From assembly GCF_040783975.1 (NCBI RefSeq), contig NZ_CP160631.1, forward strand, positions 2,356,001 through 2,420,000: a stretch of 64,000 nt of DNA. Direction: 5' to 3'. Below the pieces are notes generated by a model that saw only the letters and a program-made list of their open reading frames with translations, was not told the origin of the DNA and searched no databases. The DNA is from Pantoea sp. Ep11b. Lineage in GTDB: Bacteria; Pseudomonadota; Gammaproteobacteria; Enterobacterales; Enterobacteriaceae. The first letter of the stretch is position 1. Each line of letters starts with the position of its first letter. The position numbers and the translations under genes were made by a program. Below are positions 35,075 through 46,436 of the stretch, piece by piece.

Positions 35075-36418
35075 TCAGGCAGGGCGTAATCCACACTGGG
35101 CCAGCGACCGCTGCTGACGCGCTTCATACAACGCCATCTCATCCAGCACGGCACACCCCAGCGCCGTCTCGAACGTCTGGCGGCTCGCCTGACCCGCGGA
35201 ACGGATCTGCGCCCGATCGCCCAGATTGGACTGGAAAATGCCCGCGGCGCTGACGGGCAGAAAATCTTCGTAGGTCTGCGGTTCGGCCACTATGCGCCCG
35301 GCTGCGATCAGCGTTTCCAGCGACTCACCCTGGGCGGGCGGCATCGCCATGCCCTTTTCACTCAGGCGATAGCGGAACCAGGCCAGCCCCTGCTGACGCA
35401 GCGTCGTTTCGTCGTCAGGAAAGTCACGGAAAATCTCCGCCAGATGCTGCTGATGCTGCTGATTATCCTGGCCGCTGCCCGCCTCGCTGAGGAGTCGATC
35501 GTAGAGCGCGCGTCCCTGTGGCGTCAGCGCCACGCCGCGCTGCTCTATCTCCCCGAAGCGGGCCGTGTGGGTGCCCTGATGACCATCGCGGAAGATGATC
35601 GGCTCCTCCAGGGCTTTAAAGCTGGTCTGCCGCAGCAGGATCGGCACCTGACGACGCGGCGGGCCTTCAATGAGGGTTTTGGGATCGATGCCGCGCGACG
35701 GCATCAGCTGCTGTACGCGGTCGATGTCCAGCGTGCGTGGCGTGAGATGGTTGATGTGGCAGCCGGGAAAACAGACGACATCGGCGATCAGCCGATGCTG
35801 CTGGTTCAGCGCCTGATAGGTCTGGCTGTCAACGCTGCTGTGCGCATGCCAGCGGAAGGTTTCCAGCGCTTCGGTGACAAACTCACCGGCCTGCTCTTCG
35901 GTCAGCCCGCCCTGCTGCGCATGGAGGTCCAGTAGCGCCCGGCAACGGGGGGTGAAGATGTCGCGCGCCGCGAGGATCTCTGCGGCCTTTTCACGCAGCG
36001 GCTCATCGTCGATCAGTTCCGGGCGCAGCAGCGAGGTAAAAACCCGGAAAGGATTGCGCCGCAGCGCCGCATCATCCACCGGCCGGAACGCGGTCGAGTG
36101 CACCGGCACGCCCGCCTGCGAGAGATCGTAATAACCGACCGGATACATGCCCATCACCGCAAACAGCTGCCGCAGCGTGGCGAGTTCAGCCGCCGTGCCC
36201 ACGCGGATGGCACCGTGGCGTTCAATGCTGAGCCGGTCAATCTCATCCGCCGCCGCAAGACGATCCCTGAGCGCGCTGTCGGCTTCCAGCGCGCGATCGT
36301 TAACGGTCGCGACCAGCTGCATCAGCGTGCCGTACTGCGGCACCTCCTGCTGATACATCGCAGACATCGCCTGAGAAAAACGGGTGCGGATCGCATCCGC
36401 ACTGAGAAACTTGTCCAT
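35075..36418 (-). CDS. ydcJ: YdcJ, HglS-family non-heme iron dioxygenase/decarboxylase
   Basis: The 447-residue product has the length of E. coli YdcJ and belongs to the DUF1338/HglS family. HglS of Pseudomonas converts 2-oxoadipate to D-2-hydroxyglutarate, releasing CO2, in D-lysine breakdown. The expected His-His-Glu metal triad can be placed at His68 (ERHGAIRVG), His224 (HINHLTPRT) and Glu290 (FGEIEQRG). The ATG at 36418 has AGGTGG upstream; a GTG nine bases earlier is less likely. An aromatic-acid-type transporter gene lies 67 bases upstream on the same strand and the regulator gene ydcI is beyond it, so the pair is probably co-transcribed. The physiological substrate in enterics is not proven. 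Confidence 0.9.
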   Translation of the reverse strand: MDKFLSADAIRTRFSQAMSAMYQQEVPQYGTLMQLVATVNDRALEADSALRDRLAAADEIDRLSIERHGAIRVGTAAELATLRQLFAVMGMYPVGYYDLSQAGVPVHSTAFRPVDDAALRRNPFRVFTSLLRPELIDDEPLREKAAEILAARDIFTPRCRALLDLHAQQGGLTEEQAGEFVTEALETFRWHAHSSVDSQTYQALNQQHRLIADVVCFPGCHINHLTPRTLDIDRVQQLMPSRGIDPKTLIEGPPRRQVPILLRQTSFKALEEPIIFRDGHQGTHTARFGEIEQRGVALTPQGRALYDRLLSEAGSGQDNQQHQQHLAEIFRDFPDDETTLRQQGLAWFRYRLSEKGMAMPPAQGESLETLIAAGRIVAEPQTYEDFLPVSAAGIFQSNLGDRAQIRSAGQASRQTFETALGCAVLDEMALYEARQQRSLAQCGLRPA

Positions 36419-36485
36419 CTTATCCACCTGACACCGTGAGCGTTGCTGCTACTGTAATGCAACGCGCTGGCGACAGCGGAAAAAA

Positions 36486-37832
36486 TCACGAATCTGTGAT
36501 CGGCTTAAAGCCGAAGCGATTTTTTAACAGCAGCATCAGGCTGGTGATCACAGCCGGTATCGCCAGCAGCAGGAAGATAACGCTGAACGACCAGCCCAGA
36601 GAGAGCATTTCGGCTCCCACAAAGGCGCTGAGGATCGCGCCGACGCGCCCCACGCCATGCATCCAGCTTGAGCCGGTGGCGCGGGCATGCGTCGGATAGT
36701 AGCTGGCGGATAAGGCGTTCATGCCGGTATTGGCCCCGTTGAAGCAGAAGCCGCTGCAAAAGGCGATGGCGCTCATTATGCCAGCTTCCGCCGGGGAGAA
36801 GCCAAGCGCCACGATAAACAGCCCGCCGCAGCCATAGATGGCAGCCAGCGCCAGGTTAGCGTTGAACCGGTCCATCAGCCAGCCTGCAAACAGCGAGCCC
36901 AGGGTTCCGCCAGCCTGATACATCGCGGTGACAATGGCGGCTTCAGTGACCGACATACCCAGTGTGTTGACCAGCGAGGGCAACCAGCTGCCAATCAGAT
37001 AGACCAGGAACAGGCCCATAAAGTAGCCGCCCCACAGCATAGTGCTGCCGAACAGGTAGCGGCGCGAGAGCACGGTGCCGACCGCGCCGCTGTCCGGCGA
37101 GGTGGCTTCCGGGGCATGAAACGCGCAGTCAGGCGGGGTTTTGCCCGGCATCATCCGGTCGAGGATGGCGTGAATGCGGGCTGCGGGTGCGCCACGGCTG
37201 ATCAGAAAGCGCACCGATTCCGGCAGGCCACGGATCAGCAGCGGCAGCACCAGCAGCGGCAGAATACCGCCGAGCAGCAGCACCGAGTGCCAGTCATAGC
37301 GCGGCAGCAGCCAGGAGGCAGCAAAACCGCCGCTGGCGGCCCCGAAGGTAAAGCCGCAGAACACCACCGTGATGATAAAGGCGCGGCGGCGCTCAGGTGC
37401 ATACTCCGCCACCAGCGTGCCGACGTTGGGCATCGCGGCACCCAGCCCCAGCCCGGTCAGAAAACGGAACAGCATCATCTGCTCGATGTTCTGCGACAGC
37501 GCGGTAGCCAGCGTCCAGAGTCCAAAAAAGAGGACGCTGAAGAGGATCATCAGGCGACGGCCATAGCGGTCAGCCAGCGGCCCCGCCACCATCGCTCCCA
37601 GCGCCAGCCCGATCAGCGCCGCGCTGATCACCAGCCCGAGCTGATGGTTGGAGACGCCCCACGCGGCTTTCAGCGCAGGCGCAATGAATCCCATAATCGC
37701 AATGTCCATGCCATCGAGCGCCACCACGATAAAACAGAGTGCGATAAGTCGCTTTTGCCAGCGGCTGAGCCCCGGCTGATTGATAAGCTGGCGGATATCT
37801 ACCGCCTCGACGCTGGTCAATGAACACTCCAC
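36486..37832 (-). CDS. MFS transporter of the aromatic acid:H+ symporter (AAHS) family
   Basis: The 448-residue protein has 12 spans and AAHS marks: span 1 with CFIVVALDGMDIAIMGFIAP (the DGxD motif, also found in PcaK and BenK), loop 2-3 GPLADRYGRRLMI and RFLTGLGLGAAMPN. AAHS carriers import benzoate, 4-hydroxybenzoate, protocatechuate or related carboxylates. It lies between ydcI and ydcJ, which are adjacent and divergent in E. coli, so it is an added gene and probably brings in a YdcJ-related substrate. GTG 37832 opens the frame, but a TTG at 37820 has a better GTGGAG site six bases upstream and may be the true start. Confidence 0.87.
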   Translation of the reverse strand: MECSLTSVEAVDIRQLINQPGLSRWQKRLIALCFIVVALDGMDIAIMGFIAPALKAAWGVSNHQLGLVISAALIGLALGAMVAGPLADRYGRRLMILFSVLFFGLWTLATALSQNIEQMMLFRFLTGLGLGAAMPNVGTLVAEYAPERRRAFIITVVFCGFTFGAASGGFAASWLLPRYDWHSVLLLGGILPLLVLPLLIRGLPESVRFLISRGAPAARIHAILDRMMPGKTPPDCAFHAPEATSPDSGAVGTVLSRRYLFGSTMLWGGYFMGLFLVYLIGSWLPSLVNTLGMSVTEAAIVTAMYQAGGTLGSLFAGWLMDRFNANLALAAIYGCGGLFIVALGFSPAEAGIMSAIAFCSGFCFNGANTGMNALSASYYPTHARATGSSWMHGVGRVGAILSAFVGAEMLSLGWSFSVIFLLLAIPAVITSLMLLLKNRFGFKPITDS

Positions 37833-38142
37833 GGGAGTAACGAATCCGACATCAGTTTAAGTAAAAAAAACGGCGCTAATGATAGCCGATCGTTAACCTT
37901 AAGCGGTCAGTTTTTTTGCAGAAAGGAGAGAATGATGCTGGTTGAGCGCGCTAAGTCCTTGATATCGGCCCGGCAGAGAGTGCTTTCGTTCAGGCATTTT
38001 TAAGATGAACGGTTTTCTTTCAGCAGGTTAACGTCGAATCCGCCTGTCGCCGCCCTGTTTGTTAAAATTATTTTGCAGCAAAGTTAACAGAATTCATTTT
38101 AAACTGTTGCCTGAAGACAGCAATTCTCATTAAGTTGAGCCT
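37833..38142. other. Divergent control region between the AAHS transporter gene and ydcI
   Basis: This 310-base region is AT-rich near ydcI (gttaaaattattttgcag; ttaacagaattcattttaa). It probably holds YdcI operators of the LysR T-N11-A kind, which I cannot fix by eye. It also holds a 23-codon frame with a strong ribosome-binding site, listed separately. Confidence 0.45.
37932..38003 (+). CDS. Possible small ORF (23 residues) upstream of ydcI
   Basis: The frame MMLVERAKSLISARQRVLSF... ends in TAA at 38001-38003 and is preceded by AAAGGAGAG, a near-ideal ribosome-binding site four bases before the ATG. The peptide is basic with no membrane span. It lies about 140 bases upstream of ydcI on the same strand, so it could be a leader peptide or a chance frame. 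I do not recognise it. Confidence 0.25.
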   Translation: MMLVERAKSLISARQRVLSFRHF

Positions 38143-39063
38143 ATGGAAAAAAATATCCTTTTCAATCAGCGCATTCGCTTGCGCCATCTGCATACCTTTG
38201 TTGCCGTTGCGCAACAGGGTACCCTGGGCCGGGCGGCAGAGACGCTGAGCCTGAGCCAGCCTGCGCTCTCTAAAACCCTGAACGAGCTGGAAGAGCTGAC
38301 CGGCGTGCGTCTGTTTGAGCGTGGCCGGCTGGGTGCACAGCTGACGACCATGGGCGAACAGTTTCTGACTCACGCCGTCCGGGTTCTCGACGCCCTGAAT
38401 CATGCCGGACAGAGTTTCAATGAACAGCCCGGTGACGCCCCGGTGATCATCCGGCTGGGCGCCCTGACCACGGCGGCGATGGGTATGCTGCCGCGTATCC
38501 TGGACCGTTTTCATCAGCTGCAGCCCAACACCACCATCCAGGTGGCGACGCTGCATAACAACGTCCTGCTGGCTGGCCTGCGTGCGGGCGAGTTTGATAT
38601 CGGCATTGGCCGGATGGCCGACAGCGACATGATGACCGGGCTCACCTATGAACTGCTGTTTCTGGAGTCCCTGAAACTGGTGGTCAGGCCGGAACACCCG
38701 CTATTAAGTGACAACGTCACTCTATCCCGCGCCATGCAGTGGCCGGTAGTGATTTCACCCGAAGGCACCGCGCCGCGCCGTATCGCGCAGCAGATGCTGG
38801 ATGAACAGGGCTGCTCCCTGCCGCCTCACTGCATCGAAACCTCATCGACCTCGCTGGCGCGCCAGCTCGCGCTCCGCTACGACTATATCTGGTTTGTTCC
38901 TTCCGGCGCGATTAAAGAGGACCTCAGCCACAATGCCGTCTGCGCCCTGCCGATCAACTCTTCCGGTCCGGGTGAACCGGTCGGGATTATTACCCGCACC
39001 GGCGCAGAACTGAGCCTGAGCGCCGAGGTTTTAATGTCGACTATCCGCAAATTTCACAGCTAG
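38143..39063 (+). CDS. ydcI: LysR-family regulator YdcI
   Basis: The 306-residue protein begins MEKNILFNQRIRLRHLHTF and matches E. coli YdcI closely through the DNA-binding domain (GTLGRAAETLSLSQPALSKT) and in later stretches such as LTYELLFLESLKLVVRPEHPLL, WPVVISPEGTAPR and YDYIWFVPSGAIKEDL. YdcI is a conserved enterobacterial regulator reported to affect acid stress tolerance. It is expected to control the divergent transporter gene and ydcJ. Its TAG stop overlaps that of convergent smrA within a shared CTAG. Confidence 0.92.
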   Translation: MEKNILFNQRIRLRHLHTFVAVAQQGTLGRAAETLSLSQPALSKTLNELEELTGVRLFERGRLGAQLTTMGEQFLTHAVRVLDALNHAGQSFNEQPGDAPVIIRLGALTTAAMGMLPRILDRFHQLQPNTTIQVATLHNNVLLAGLRAGEFDIGIGRMADSDMMTGLTYELLFLESLKLVVRPEHPLLSDNVTLSRAMQWPVVISPEGTAPRRIAQQMLDEQGCSLPPHCIETSSTSLARQLALRYDYIWFVPSGAIKEDLSHNAVCALPINSSGPGEPVGIITRTGAELSLSAEVLMSTIRKFHS

Positions 39064-39626
39064 CGGCTGCGTTTCGCATGCCGCTCGCGGTTTTCCAGCC
39101 GCGCTTTATCGGTTTTTCGTAAGCCCACGTAGAGCGCGCCACCACCACCGTGCTGGGTCTGTGCCACGCAGAACGTCTGTACGTCATCAAACTGCGGTAA
39201 CCAGCGCGCCAGATAGCTGCGCACGATATTAGCGTGCGACTCATCATCACGGCCTTTGCCATGAATGATCAGCAAATTCCTCAATCCCTGCTTGTGCGCC
39301 TGCATCATGAAATTAAACAGCGCCTGGCGGCAGGCCTCCACCGGCTGACGCAGCAGGTTCAGGCTCGCATCCAGCGCGTATTCCCCTCTGCGCAGCTTAT
39401 CCAGAATGCCCTGCTGAATGCCATCGGCCTTGTACTCCAGCGGCGTATTGAGCGGCACGATCTCCAGATAGCCCCGGGTCAGGAAGTTTTCCTGTTCCGA
39501 CTCACCGGGCGGATGACGCGGCGCTTTCGTGGAGGGCGATTTGAGCCATAAGGTGGACGTGGTGTCCTTTAACGGCGTGACATCACCCATGGCATCCCGA
39601 AAGAGATCGTTATCATCAAGGTTCAT
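39060..39626 (-). CDS. smrA: Smr-domain DNA endonuclease SmrA
   Basis: The 188-residue product matches E. coli SmrA (YdaL, 187). The N-terminus is MNLDDNDLFRDAMGDVTPLK; the C-terminal Smr domain has LDASLNLLRQPVE (the catalytic LDxH-type region), LLIIHGKGRDDESH and HGGGGALYVGLRK. SmrA has DNA endonuclease activity in vitro; the role in the cell is unclear. The gene is convergent with ydcI and divergent from fnr, near which it also lies in E. coli. Confidence 0.93.
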   Translation of the reverse strand: MNLDDNDLFRDAMGDVTPLKDTTSTLWLKSPSTKAPRHPPGESEQENFLTRGYLEIVPLNTPLEYKADGIQQGILDKLRRGEYALDASLNLLRQPVEACRQALFNFMMQAHKQGLRNLLIIHGKGRDDESHANIVRSYLARWLPQFDDVQTFCVAQTQHGGGGALYVGLRKTDKARLENRERHAKRSR

Positions 39627-39943
39627 GGTTTTCTCACACCTAGTTAAAATTGATGGAGCGGGTAAATCAGGCTTATGACGTTAGCGTAGCAAAATCTGCA
39701 ATCACCGGGCCACCCCGCTGTTTTGCCCAAATTTCGCGCGGCAGAACCGTGGAGCAGATCACAAAAGCGGAAAGTTTTCGTGACAGCGACGCCGAGCGCG
39801 TGCCAGGAAAGCCCGCTGCAGCGGGCTTCCGCGCCAGCCAATACGACCCTGATCTTTGTGGGTGTAAAGCTGCTCGGATGAGTTCCCTTGAGCGCAAAAA
39901 ATGGTAAAATTGACCCCAGTCAATAATCGTCGAGCAAACTATT
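39627..39943. other. Intergenic region between smrA and fnr
   Basis: The 317-base spacer holds a perfect palindromic hairpin AAGCCCGC-tgca-GCGGGCTT at 39809-39828, a possible -10 (TAAAAT, 39905-39910) for fnr and the FNR-like box at 39910-39923. Frames on both strands in this region look non-coding. The hairpin lies far from either gene end, so it might belong to a small RNA or a relic terminator. Confidence 0.5.
39910..39923. promoter_or_regulatory. FNR box in the fnr promoter (autoregulation)
   Basis: TTGAC-ccca-GTCAA is a perfect palindrome matching the FNR consensus TTGAT-N4-ATCAA at eight of ten positions. It lies 20 bases before the fnr start codon and touches a possible -10 element. 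E. coli FNR represses its own gene from a comparable site. Confidence 0.75.
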
Positions 39944-40696
39944 ATGATCCCTGAAAAACGCAGCATTCGTCGTATTCAGTCAGGCGGTTGTGCCATTCAC
40001 TGCCAGGATTGCAGCATCAGTCAGCTCTGCATCCCCTTCACCTTAAATGAACATGAGCTGGATCAGCTCGACAATATCATTGAGCGTAAGAAACCGATTC
40101 AGAAAGGGCAAACGCTCTTTAAAGCCGGGGATGAACTGAAGTCTCTCTATGCGATTCGCTCAGGCACCATTAAAAGCTACACCATTACCGAACAGGGTGA
40201 TGAGCAGATAACCGGTTTTCACCTGGCGGGCGACCTGGTGGGCTTTGACGCCATCATGGGTTCCAGCCACCCCAGCTTTGCGCAGGCGCTGGAAACAGCC
40301 ATGGTCTGTGAAATACCGTTTGAAACGCTGGATGACCTGTCGGGCAAGATGCCGGCTCTGCGTCAGCAGATGATGCGGCTGATGAGCGGCGAAATCAAAG
40401 GCGATCAGGATATGATCCTGCTGCTGTCGAAGAAAAATGCCGAAGAGCGTCTGGCGGCGTTTATCTGGAATCTTTCGCGCCGTTTTGGCCAGCGTGGCTT
40501 CTCACAGCGCGAGTTCCGCCTCACCATGACCCGTGGCGACATCGGTAATTATCTGGGCCTGACGGTCGAAACCATCAGCCGTCTGCTGGGGCGTTTCCAG
40601 AAGTCCGGCATGCTGGCAGTGAAAGGCAAGTATATCACCATCGAAAACCACGCCCTGCTGGAAGAGTTAGCCGGTCAGAGCCATCAGGCCGCCTGA
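39944..40696 (+). CDS. fnr: FNR, oxygen-sensing global regulator
   Basis: FNR holds a 4Fe-4S cluster without oxygen, dimerises and activates anaerobic genes. The 250-residue protein has the E. coli length and the four cluster cysteines at positions 20, 23, 29 and about 122 ([10 protein letters not shown] near the N-terminus and [11 protein letters not shown]). The cyclic-nucleotide-binding-like fold is followed by the Crp-type helix-turn-helix [21 protein letters not shown] near the C-terminus, with the E-xx-S-R recognition residues intact. It is followed by uspE in the same direction, as in E. coli. Confidence 0.97.
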   Translation: MIPEKRSIRRIQSGGCAIHCQDCSISQLCIPFTLNEHELDQLDNIIERKKPIQKGQTLFKAGDELKSLYAIRSGTIKSYTITEQGDEQITGFHLAGDLVGFDAIMGSSHPSFAQALETAMVCEIPFETLDDLSGKMPALRQQMMRLMSGEIKGDQDMILLLSKKNAEERLAAFIWNLSRRFGQRGFSQREFRLTMTRGDIGNYLGLTVETISRLLGRFQKSGMLAVKGKYITIENHALLEELAGQSHQAA

Positions 40697-40702
40697 TCCG
40701 CC

Positions 40703-40736
40703 GCCGGATCAATAATTCTTATTTTGTTGATCCGGC
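40703..40736 (+). terminator. Hairpin after fnr
   Basis: GCCGGATCAA and TTGATCCGGC pair perfectly over 10 bases with a 14-base loop, 6 bases after the fnr stop codon. No U run follows. It may terminate fnr or protect the 3' end of its mRNA. Confidence 0.55.
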
Positions 40737-40812
40737 AGTAACTTTTTCACTTCTTCCGCTGTGAAACATAGGCTATCTTTATTCCAACGCCCGGGTTTAA
40801 GGAGAATGCCTC

Positions 40813-41769
40813 ATGTCTCAATACCAAAATATTCTGGTCGCCATCGATCCCCAGCAAGACGATCAGCCTGCGCTGCGGCGTGCGGTTTATCTCAATCAGC
40901 GGATTGGCGGAAGAATTAAAGCATTCCTGCCTATTTATGACTTCTCGTATGAGATGACCACCCTGCTTTCACCGGATGAACGCGCCTCGATGCGCCAGGG
41001 CGTAATCAGCCAGCGTACCGAATGGATACGCGAACAGGCTCACGCCTACCTGGATGCCGGCGTCGATATCGACATCAAAGTGATCTGGCACAACCGTCCT
41101 TATGAAGCCATTATCCAGGAAGTGCTCGCCCATAAGCATGATCTGGTACTGAAAATGGCGCATCAGCACGACCGCCTGGAGTCAGTGATTTTTACCCCGA
41201 CCGACTGGCATCTGCTGCGTAAATGCCCCTGCCCGGTCTGGATGGTGAAAGACCAGCCGTGGCCGGAAGGCGGCAAGGCGATTGTCGCGGTTAACCTGGC
41301 CAGCGAAGAGCCCCATCATGACAGCCTGAATCAGAAGCTGATTCGGGAAACGGTGAAGCTGGCGGGAAAGGTGAATCAGACCGAAGTACATCTGGTCGGC
41401 GCCTATCCGATTACCCCTATCAATATCGCGATTGAATTGCCCGATTTCGATCCCAGCGTCTACAACGACGCTATCCGTGGCCAGCATCTGGTGGCCATGA
41501 AGGCGCTGCGGCAGAAGTTTTCTATCGGGGAAGAGTTTACCCACGTTGCGAAGGGCCTGCCGGAAGAGGTGATCCCCGACCTGGCGGCGCATCTGGGGGC
41601 GGGCGTGGTCGTGCTCGGCACCATCGGACGCACCGGTCTTTCAGCGGCGTTTCTGGGTAATACGGCGGAGCAGGTCATCGACCATCTGCGCTGCGATCTG
41701 CTGGCGCTGAAGCCCGACGATTTCAAATCACCTGTTGATCTGGATGATGAAGAGGATGAGGAGGATTAA
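40813..41769 (+). CDS. uspE: Tandem universal stress protein UspE
   Basis: This 318-residue protein has two Usp domains in tandem, at about residues 4-145 and 160-305, as in E. coli UspE (316). The N-terminus [25 protein letters not shown] is typical, and the C-terminal domain carries [25 protein letters not shown], the nucleotide-binding G-x2-G-x9-G(S/T)-type region. The last residues are acidic ([10 protein letters not shown]). UspE is cytoplasmic and is linked to DNA-damage resistance, motility and adhesion. ATG 40813 has AAGGAGAATG upstream. Confidence 0.95.
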   Translation: MSQYQNILVAIDPQQDDQPALRRAVYLNQRIGGRIKAFLPIYDFSYEMTTLLSPDERASMRQGVISQRTEWIREQAHAYLDAGVDIDIKVIWHNRPYEAIIQEVLAHKHDLVLKMAHQHDRLESVIFTPTDWHLLRKCPCPVWMVKDQPWPEGGKAIVAVNLASEEPHHDSLNQKLIRETVKLAGKVNQTEVHLVGAYPITPINIAIELPDFDPSVYNDAIRGQHLVAMKALRQKFSIGEEFTHVAKGLPEEVIPDLAAHLGAGVVVLGTIGRTGLSAAFLGNTAEQVIDHLRCDLLALKPDDFKSPVDLDDEEDEED

Positions 41770-41788
41770 CGCCTCCTTATAAGAAAAC

Positions 41789-41814
41789 GGGCGGCCGGTG
41801 AGCCGCCCTTTTTT
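41789..41814. terminator. Bidirectional terminator between uspE and pntB
   Basis: GGGCGGC-cggtga-GCCGCCC followed by six T (41809-41814) is a classic intrinsic terminator for uspE. Read the other way the tail is CGTTTTC, so it can also stop the pntAB transcript that ends at 41816. Confidence 0.92.
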
Positions 41815-41815
41815 A

Positions 41816-43204
41816 TTACAGTGCTTTGAGAATCGCTTCCACGCTGGCTTTGGCATCGCCAAACAGCATCTGACTGTTCTCTTTGAAGAAGAGCGGGTTC
41901 TGCACCCCGGCATAGCCGGTATTCATCGACCGCTTAAACACCACCACATTCTGCGCCTTCCACACTTCCAGCACCGGCATACCGGCTATCGGACTGCGGG
42001 GATCGTCCTGTGCGGCCGGGTTCACGGTGTCGTTCGCGCCGATCACCAGCACGGTGTCGGTGTTGCTGAAGTCATCGTTGATCTCATCCATCTCCAGCAC
42101 CACGTCATACGGCACCTTCGCTTCGGCCAGCAGTACGTTCATGTGCCCCGGCAGACGCCCTGCCACCGGATGGATCCCAAAACGCACGTTGATGCCCAGC
42201 GCCCGCAGCCGGGCGGTGATCTCCGCCACCGGATACTGCGCCTGCGCCACCGCCATGCCGTATCCCGGCGTGATAATCACCGAACCAGACGCCTTGAGCA
42301 TCCCGGCGGTCTCTTCAGCGGTAATCTCGCGATACTCCCCCGCTTCCTGCGTATCATCGCCGCTGCTCACGTCGGTGCCAAAGCCACCGGCGATCACGCT
42401 GATAAACGAGCGGTTCATCGCTTTACACATGATATAGGAGAGGATGGCACCGGATGAGCCGACCAGCGCACCTGTCACAATCAGCAGATCGTTGCTGAGC
42501 ATGAAACCGGCCGCCGCGGCCGCCCAGCCCGAGTAGGAGTTGAGCATTGAGACCACGACCGGCATATCCGCGCCACCGATCGAGGCGACCAGATGCCAGC
42601 CAAACGCCAGCGCAATCACCGTCATCAGCAGCAGCGCAAAGACCTGCGCTGCGCTGCTGCCGGTATTGACAAACCACAGCAGCAGCAGGAATGAGACGAC
42701 CAGCGCCAGCAGATTCAGCTTATGACGATGAGGCAGTGCCAGCGGCCGTGAGGAGACCCTGCCACACAGTTTGCCGAAGGCCACCAGCGAGCCGGTGAAG
42801 GTGACGGCACCGATAAAGATCCCGATAAAGACCTCGCTGAGGTGGATATTTTCCATCACGGCAGGCAGGCCGGGCGCGTGCTCAATGTAGCTGTTGATGC
42901 CCACCAGTACCGCAGCCAGACCCACAAAGCTGTGCAGAATCGCCACCAGCTCCGGCATTTCGGTCATTTCAACTTTTTTTGCCAGACGAATACCAATCGC
43001 GCCACCGATCACCATCGCCAGCAGGATCCAGACGACATGGCTGCTGTCCGGGCCAAAGATGGTGGCGACCAGCGCAATCGCCATACCACTGATACCGAAA
43101 ATATTGCCACGCTTAGAGGTCTCATGACGCGAGAGGCCCGCGAGACTACAGATGAACAGAATTGCAGCCACAATATAGGCTGCAGTGACTAATCCGCCAG
43201 ACAT
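41816..43204 (-). CDS. pntB: NAD(P) transhydrogenase subunit beta
   Basis: PntB forms, with PntA, the membrane proton-translocating transhydrogenase that transfers hydride from NADH to NADP+. The 462-residue product has the E. coli length, about nine N-terminal spans and the C-terminal NADP-binding domain with [15 protein letters not shown] and [21 protein letters not shown], then [11 protein letters not shown]. The start is 3 bases from the pntA stop codon. It ends at the terminator shared with uspE. Confidence 0.97.
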   Translation of the reverse strand: MSGGLVTAAYIVAAILFICSLAGLSRHETSKRGNIFGISGMAIALVATIFGPDSSHVVWILLAMVIGGAIGIRLAKKVEMTEMPELVAILHSFVGLAAVLVGINSYIEHAPGLPAVMENIHLSEVFIGIFIGAVTFTGSLVAFGKLCGRVSSRPLALPHRHKLNLLALVVSFLLLLWFVNTGSSAAQVFALLLMTVIALAFGWHLVASIGGADMPVVVSMLNSYSGWAAAAAGFMLSNDLLIVTGALVGSSGAILSYIMCKAMNRSFISVIAGGFGTDVSSGDDTQEAGEYREITAEETAGMLKASGSVIITPGYGMAVAQAQYPVAEITARLRALGINVRFGIHPVAGRLPGHMNVLLAEAKVPYDVVLEMDEINDDFSNTDTVLVIGANDTVNPAAQDDPRSPIAGMPVLEVWKAQNVVVFKRSMNTGYAGVQNPLFFKENSQMLFGDAKASVEAILKAL

Positions 43205-43207
43205 GGT

Positions 43208-45277
<2,070 letters not shown>

Positions 45278-46231
45278 ATGAAGCTGAAGAACACTATTCT
45301 GGCGTCCACTCTGTTGTCCCTGCTGGCAGCCAATGCATTCGCTGCGCAGGAGTTAACGCCAGAAAAAGCGGCCGCGTTGAAGCCATTCGAACGTATTAAT
45401 ATCACCGGCCGTTTCAACGCAATTGGCGACGCTGCCGATGCGGTGTCGAAGCGTGCAGATCAGCTGGGCGCCGCCTCTTTCTACATTCAGGGGATTAACG
45501 ACAGCAACGGCAACAGCGGCAACTGGCGCGTCACCGCCGACCTCTATAAAGCCGATGCCCCGGCAGCCTCAGACACTAAAACCTACCGTCGCTTTAACGG
45601 CGTCAACGAACTGCCAAAAGCGGAGGCCTACCGGCTGGAGCCTTTTGATACCGTTTCGGTCAGCGGCTTCTTTGCCAGCCAGCCGGACGTTAACGACGCG
45701 ATCTCCAAAGCCGCGAAACAGAAAGGCGCCGCCTCCTTCTTTATCGTTCGCCAGATCGACGCTAACAGCGGCGGCAACCAGTACGTGACGGCTTATGTCT
45801 ATAAAGCCGATGCAAAAGCGCGCGTGGTGCAGAACCCGAACGCCATCCCGGCCGATTCCGAAGCGGGTAAAGCCGCGCTGGCAGCCGGTGGCGCAGCGGC
45901 GGCTAACGTCGAGATCCCTGGCGTAGCCTCGTCTGAAACGCCAAGCAGTAAAGTGGGTCGTTTCTTCGAAACGCAAAGCTCTACCGGCAAGCGCTACACG
46001 GTGAATCTGCCAAACGGCAAATCCGTGCAGGAAGTGAACGCGATTACGGCCGCGCAGATGCAGCCGTTCGATACCGTAACTTTCACCGGACACTTCGGCA
46101 CCCCGACAGAGGTCTCAGAAGAAGTGGCGAAGCGTGCGGCCGACAGAGGGGCGAAGTTCTACCACGTCACCCGTCAGTGGCAGAACCAGAGTGGCGGCAA
46201 CCTGACCGTTACCGCGGACCTGTTTAAGTAA
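45278..46231 (+). CDS. ydgH: YdgH, periplasmic protein with three DUF1471 domains
   Basis: The 317-residue product has a signal peptide (MKLKNTILASTLLSLLAANAFA) and three DUF1471 repeats, at about residues 35-98 (LKPFERINITGRF), 117-177 (LEPFDTVSVSGFF) and 259-317 (MQPFDTVTFTGHF), each closing with VTADLYK-like strands. The long linker between the second and third is rich in alanine. E. coli YdgH (314) has the same build and is placed in the envelope stress context; its mechanism is unclear. It is divergent from pntA, as in E. coli, and ends at a hairpin. Two single-domain relatives are at 10 kb. Confidence 0.93.
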   Translation: MKLKNTILASTLLSLLAANAFAAQELTPEKAAALKPFERINITGRFNAIGDAADAVSKRADQLGAASFYIQGINDSNGNSGNWRVTADLYKADAPAASDTKTYRRFNGVNELPKAEAYRLEPFDTVSVSGFFASQPDVNDAISKAAKQKGAASFFIVRQIDANSGGNQYVTAYVYKADAKARVVQNPNAIPADSEAGKAALAAGGAAAANVEIPGVASSETPSSKVGRFFETQSSTGKRYTVNLPNGKSVQEVNAITAAQMQPFDTVTFTGHFGTPTEVSEEVAKRAADRGAKFYHVTRQWQNQSGGNLTVTADLFK

Positions 46232-46238
46232 TCCTTTC

Positions 46239-46258
46239 AGGGCGGCGTCAGCCGCCCT
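46239..46258 (+). terminator. Hairpin after ydgH
   Basis: AGGGCGGC-gtca-GCCGCCCT is a perfect 8-base-pair stem with a 4-base loop, 8 bases after the ydgH stop codon. It is followed by tgctgtttgc, a weak U tail. Confidence 0.7.
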
Positions 46259-46436
46259 GCTGTTTGCATAATTCCTGCGCTGATTTGCATAGTCACGCAT
46301 TGCCATCCCCTGCCACACTCCGTAAAATCTGCCGCCTGTTTCACCGGACATTGTCTCTGTCAATTGCGGCTGCGCTGCGATATCTCAGTGATGAAAACCG
46401 GATTACCCAGCCATATATGCTAGCGGGAAGGTTGTT

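Noticed and set aside
39650..39966. Open frames on both strands between smrA and fnr
   Set aside because: They span a perfect hairpin and the fnr promoter with its FNR-like box; peptides show no recognisable features.
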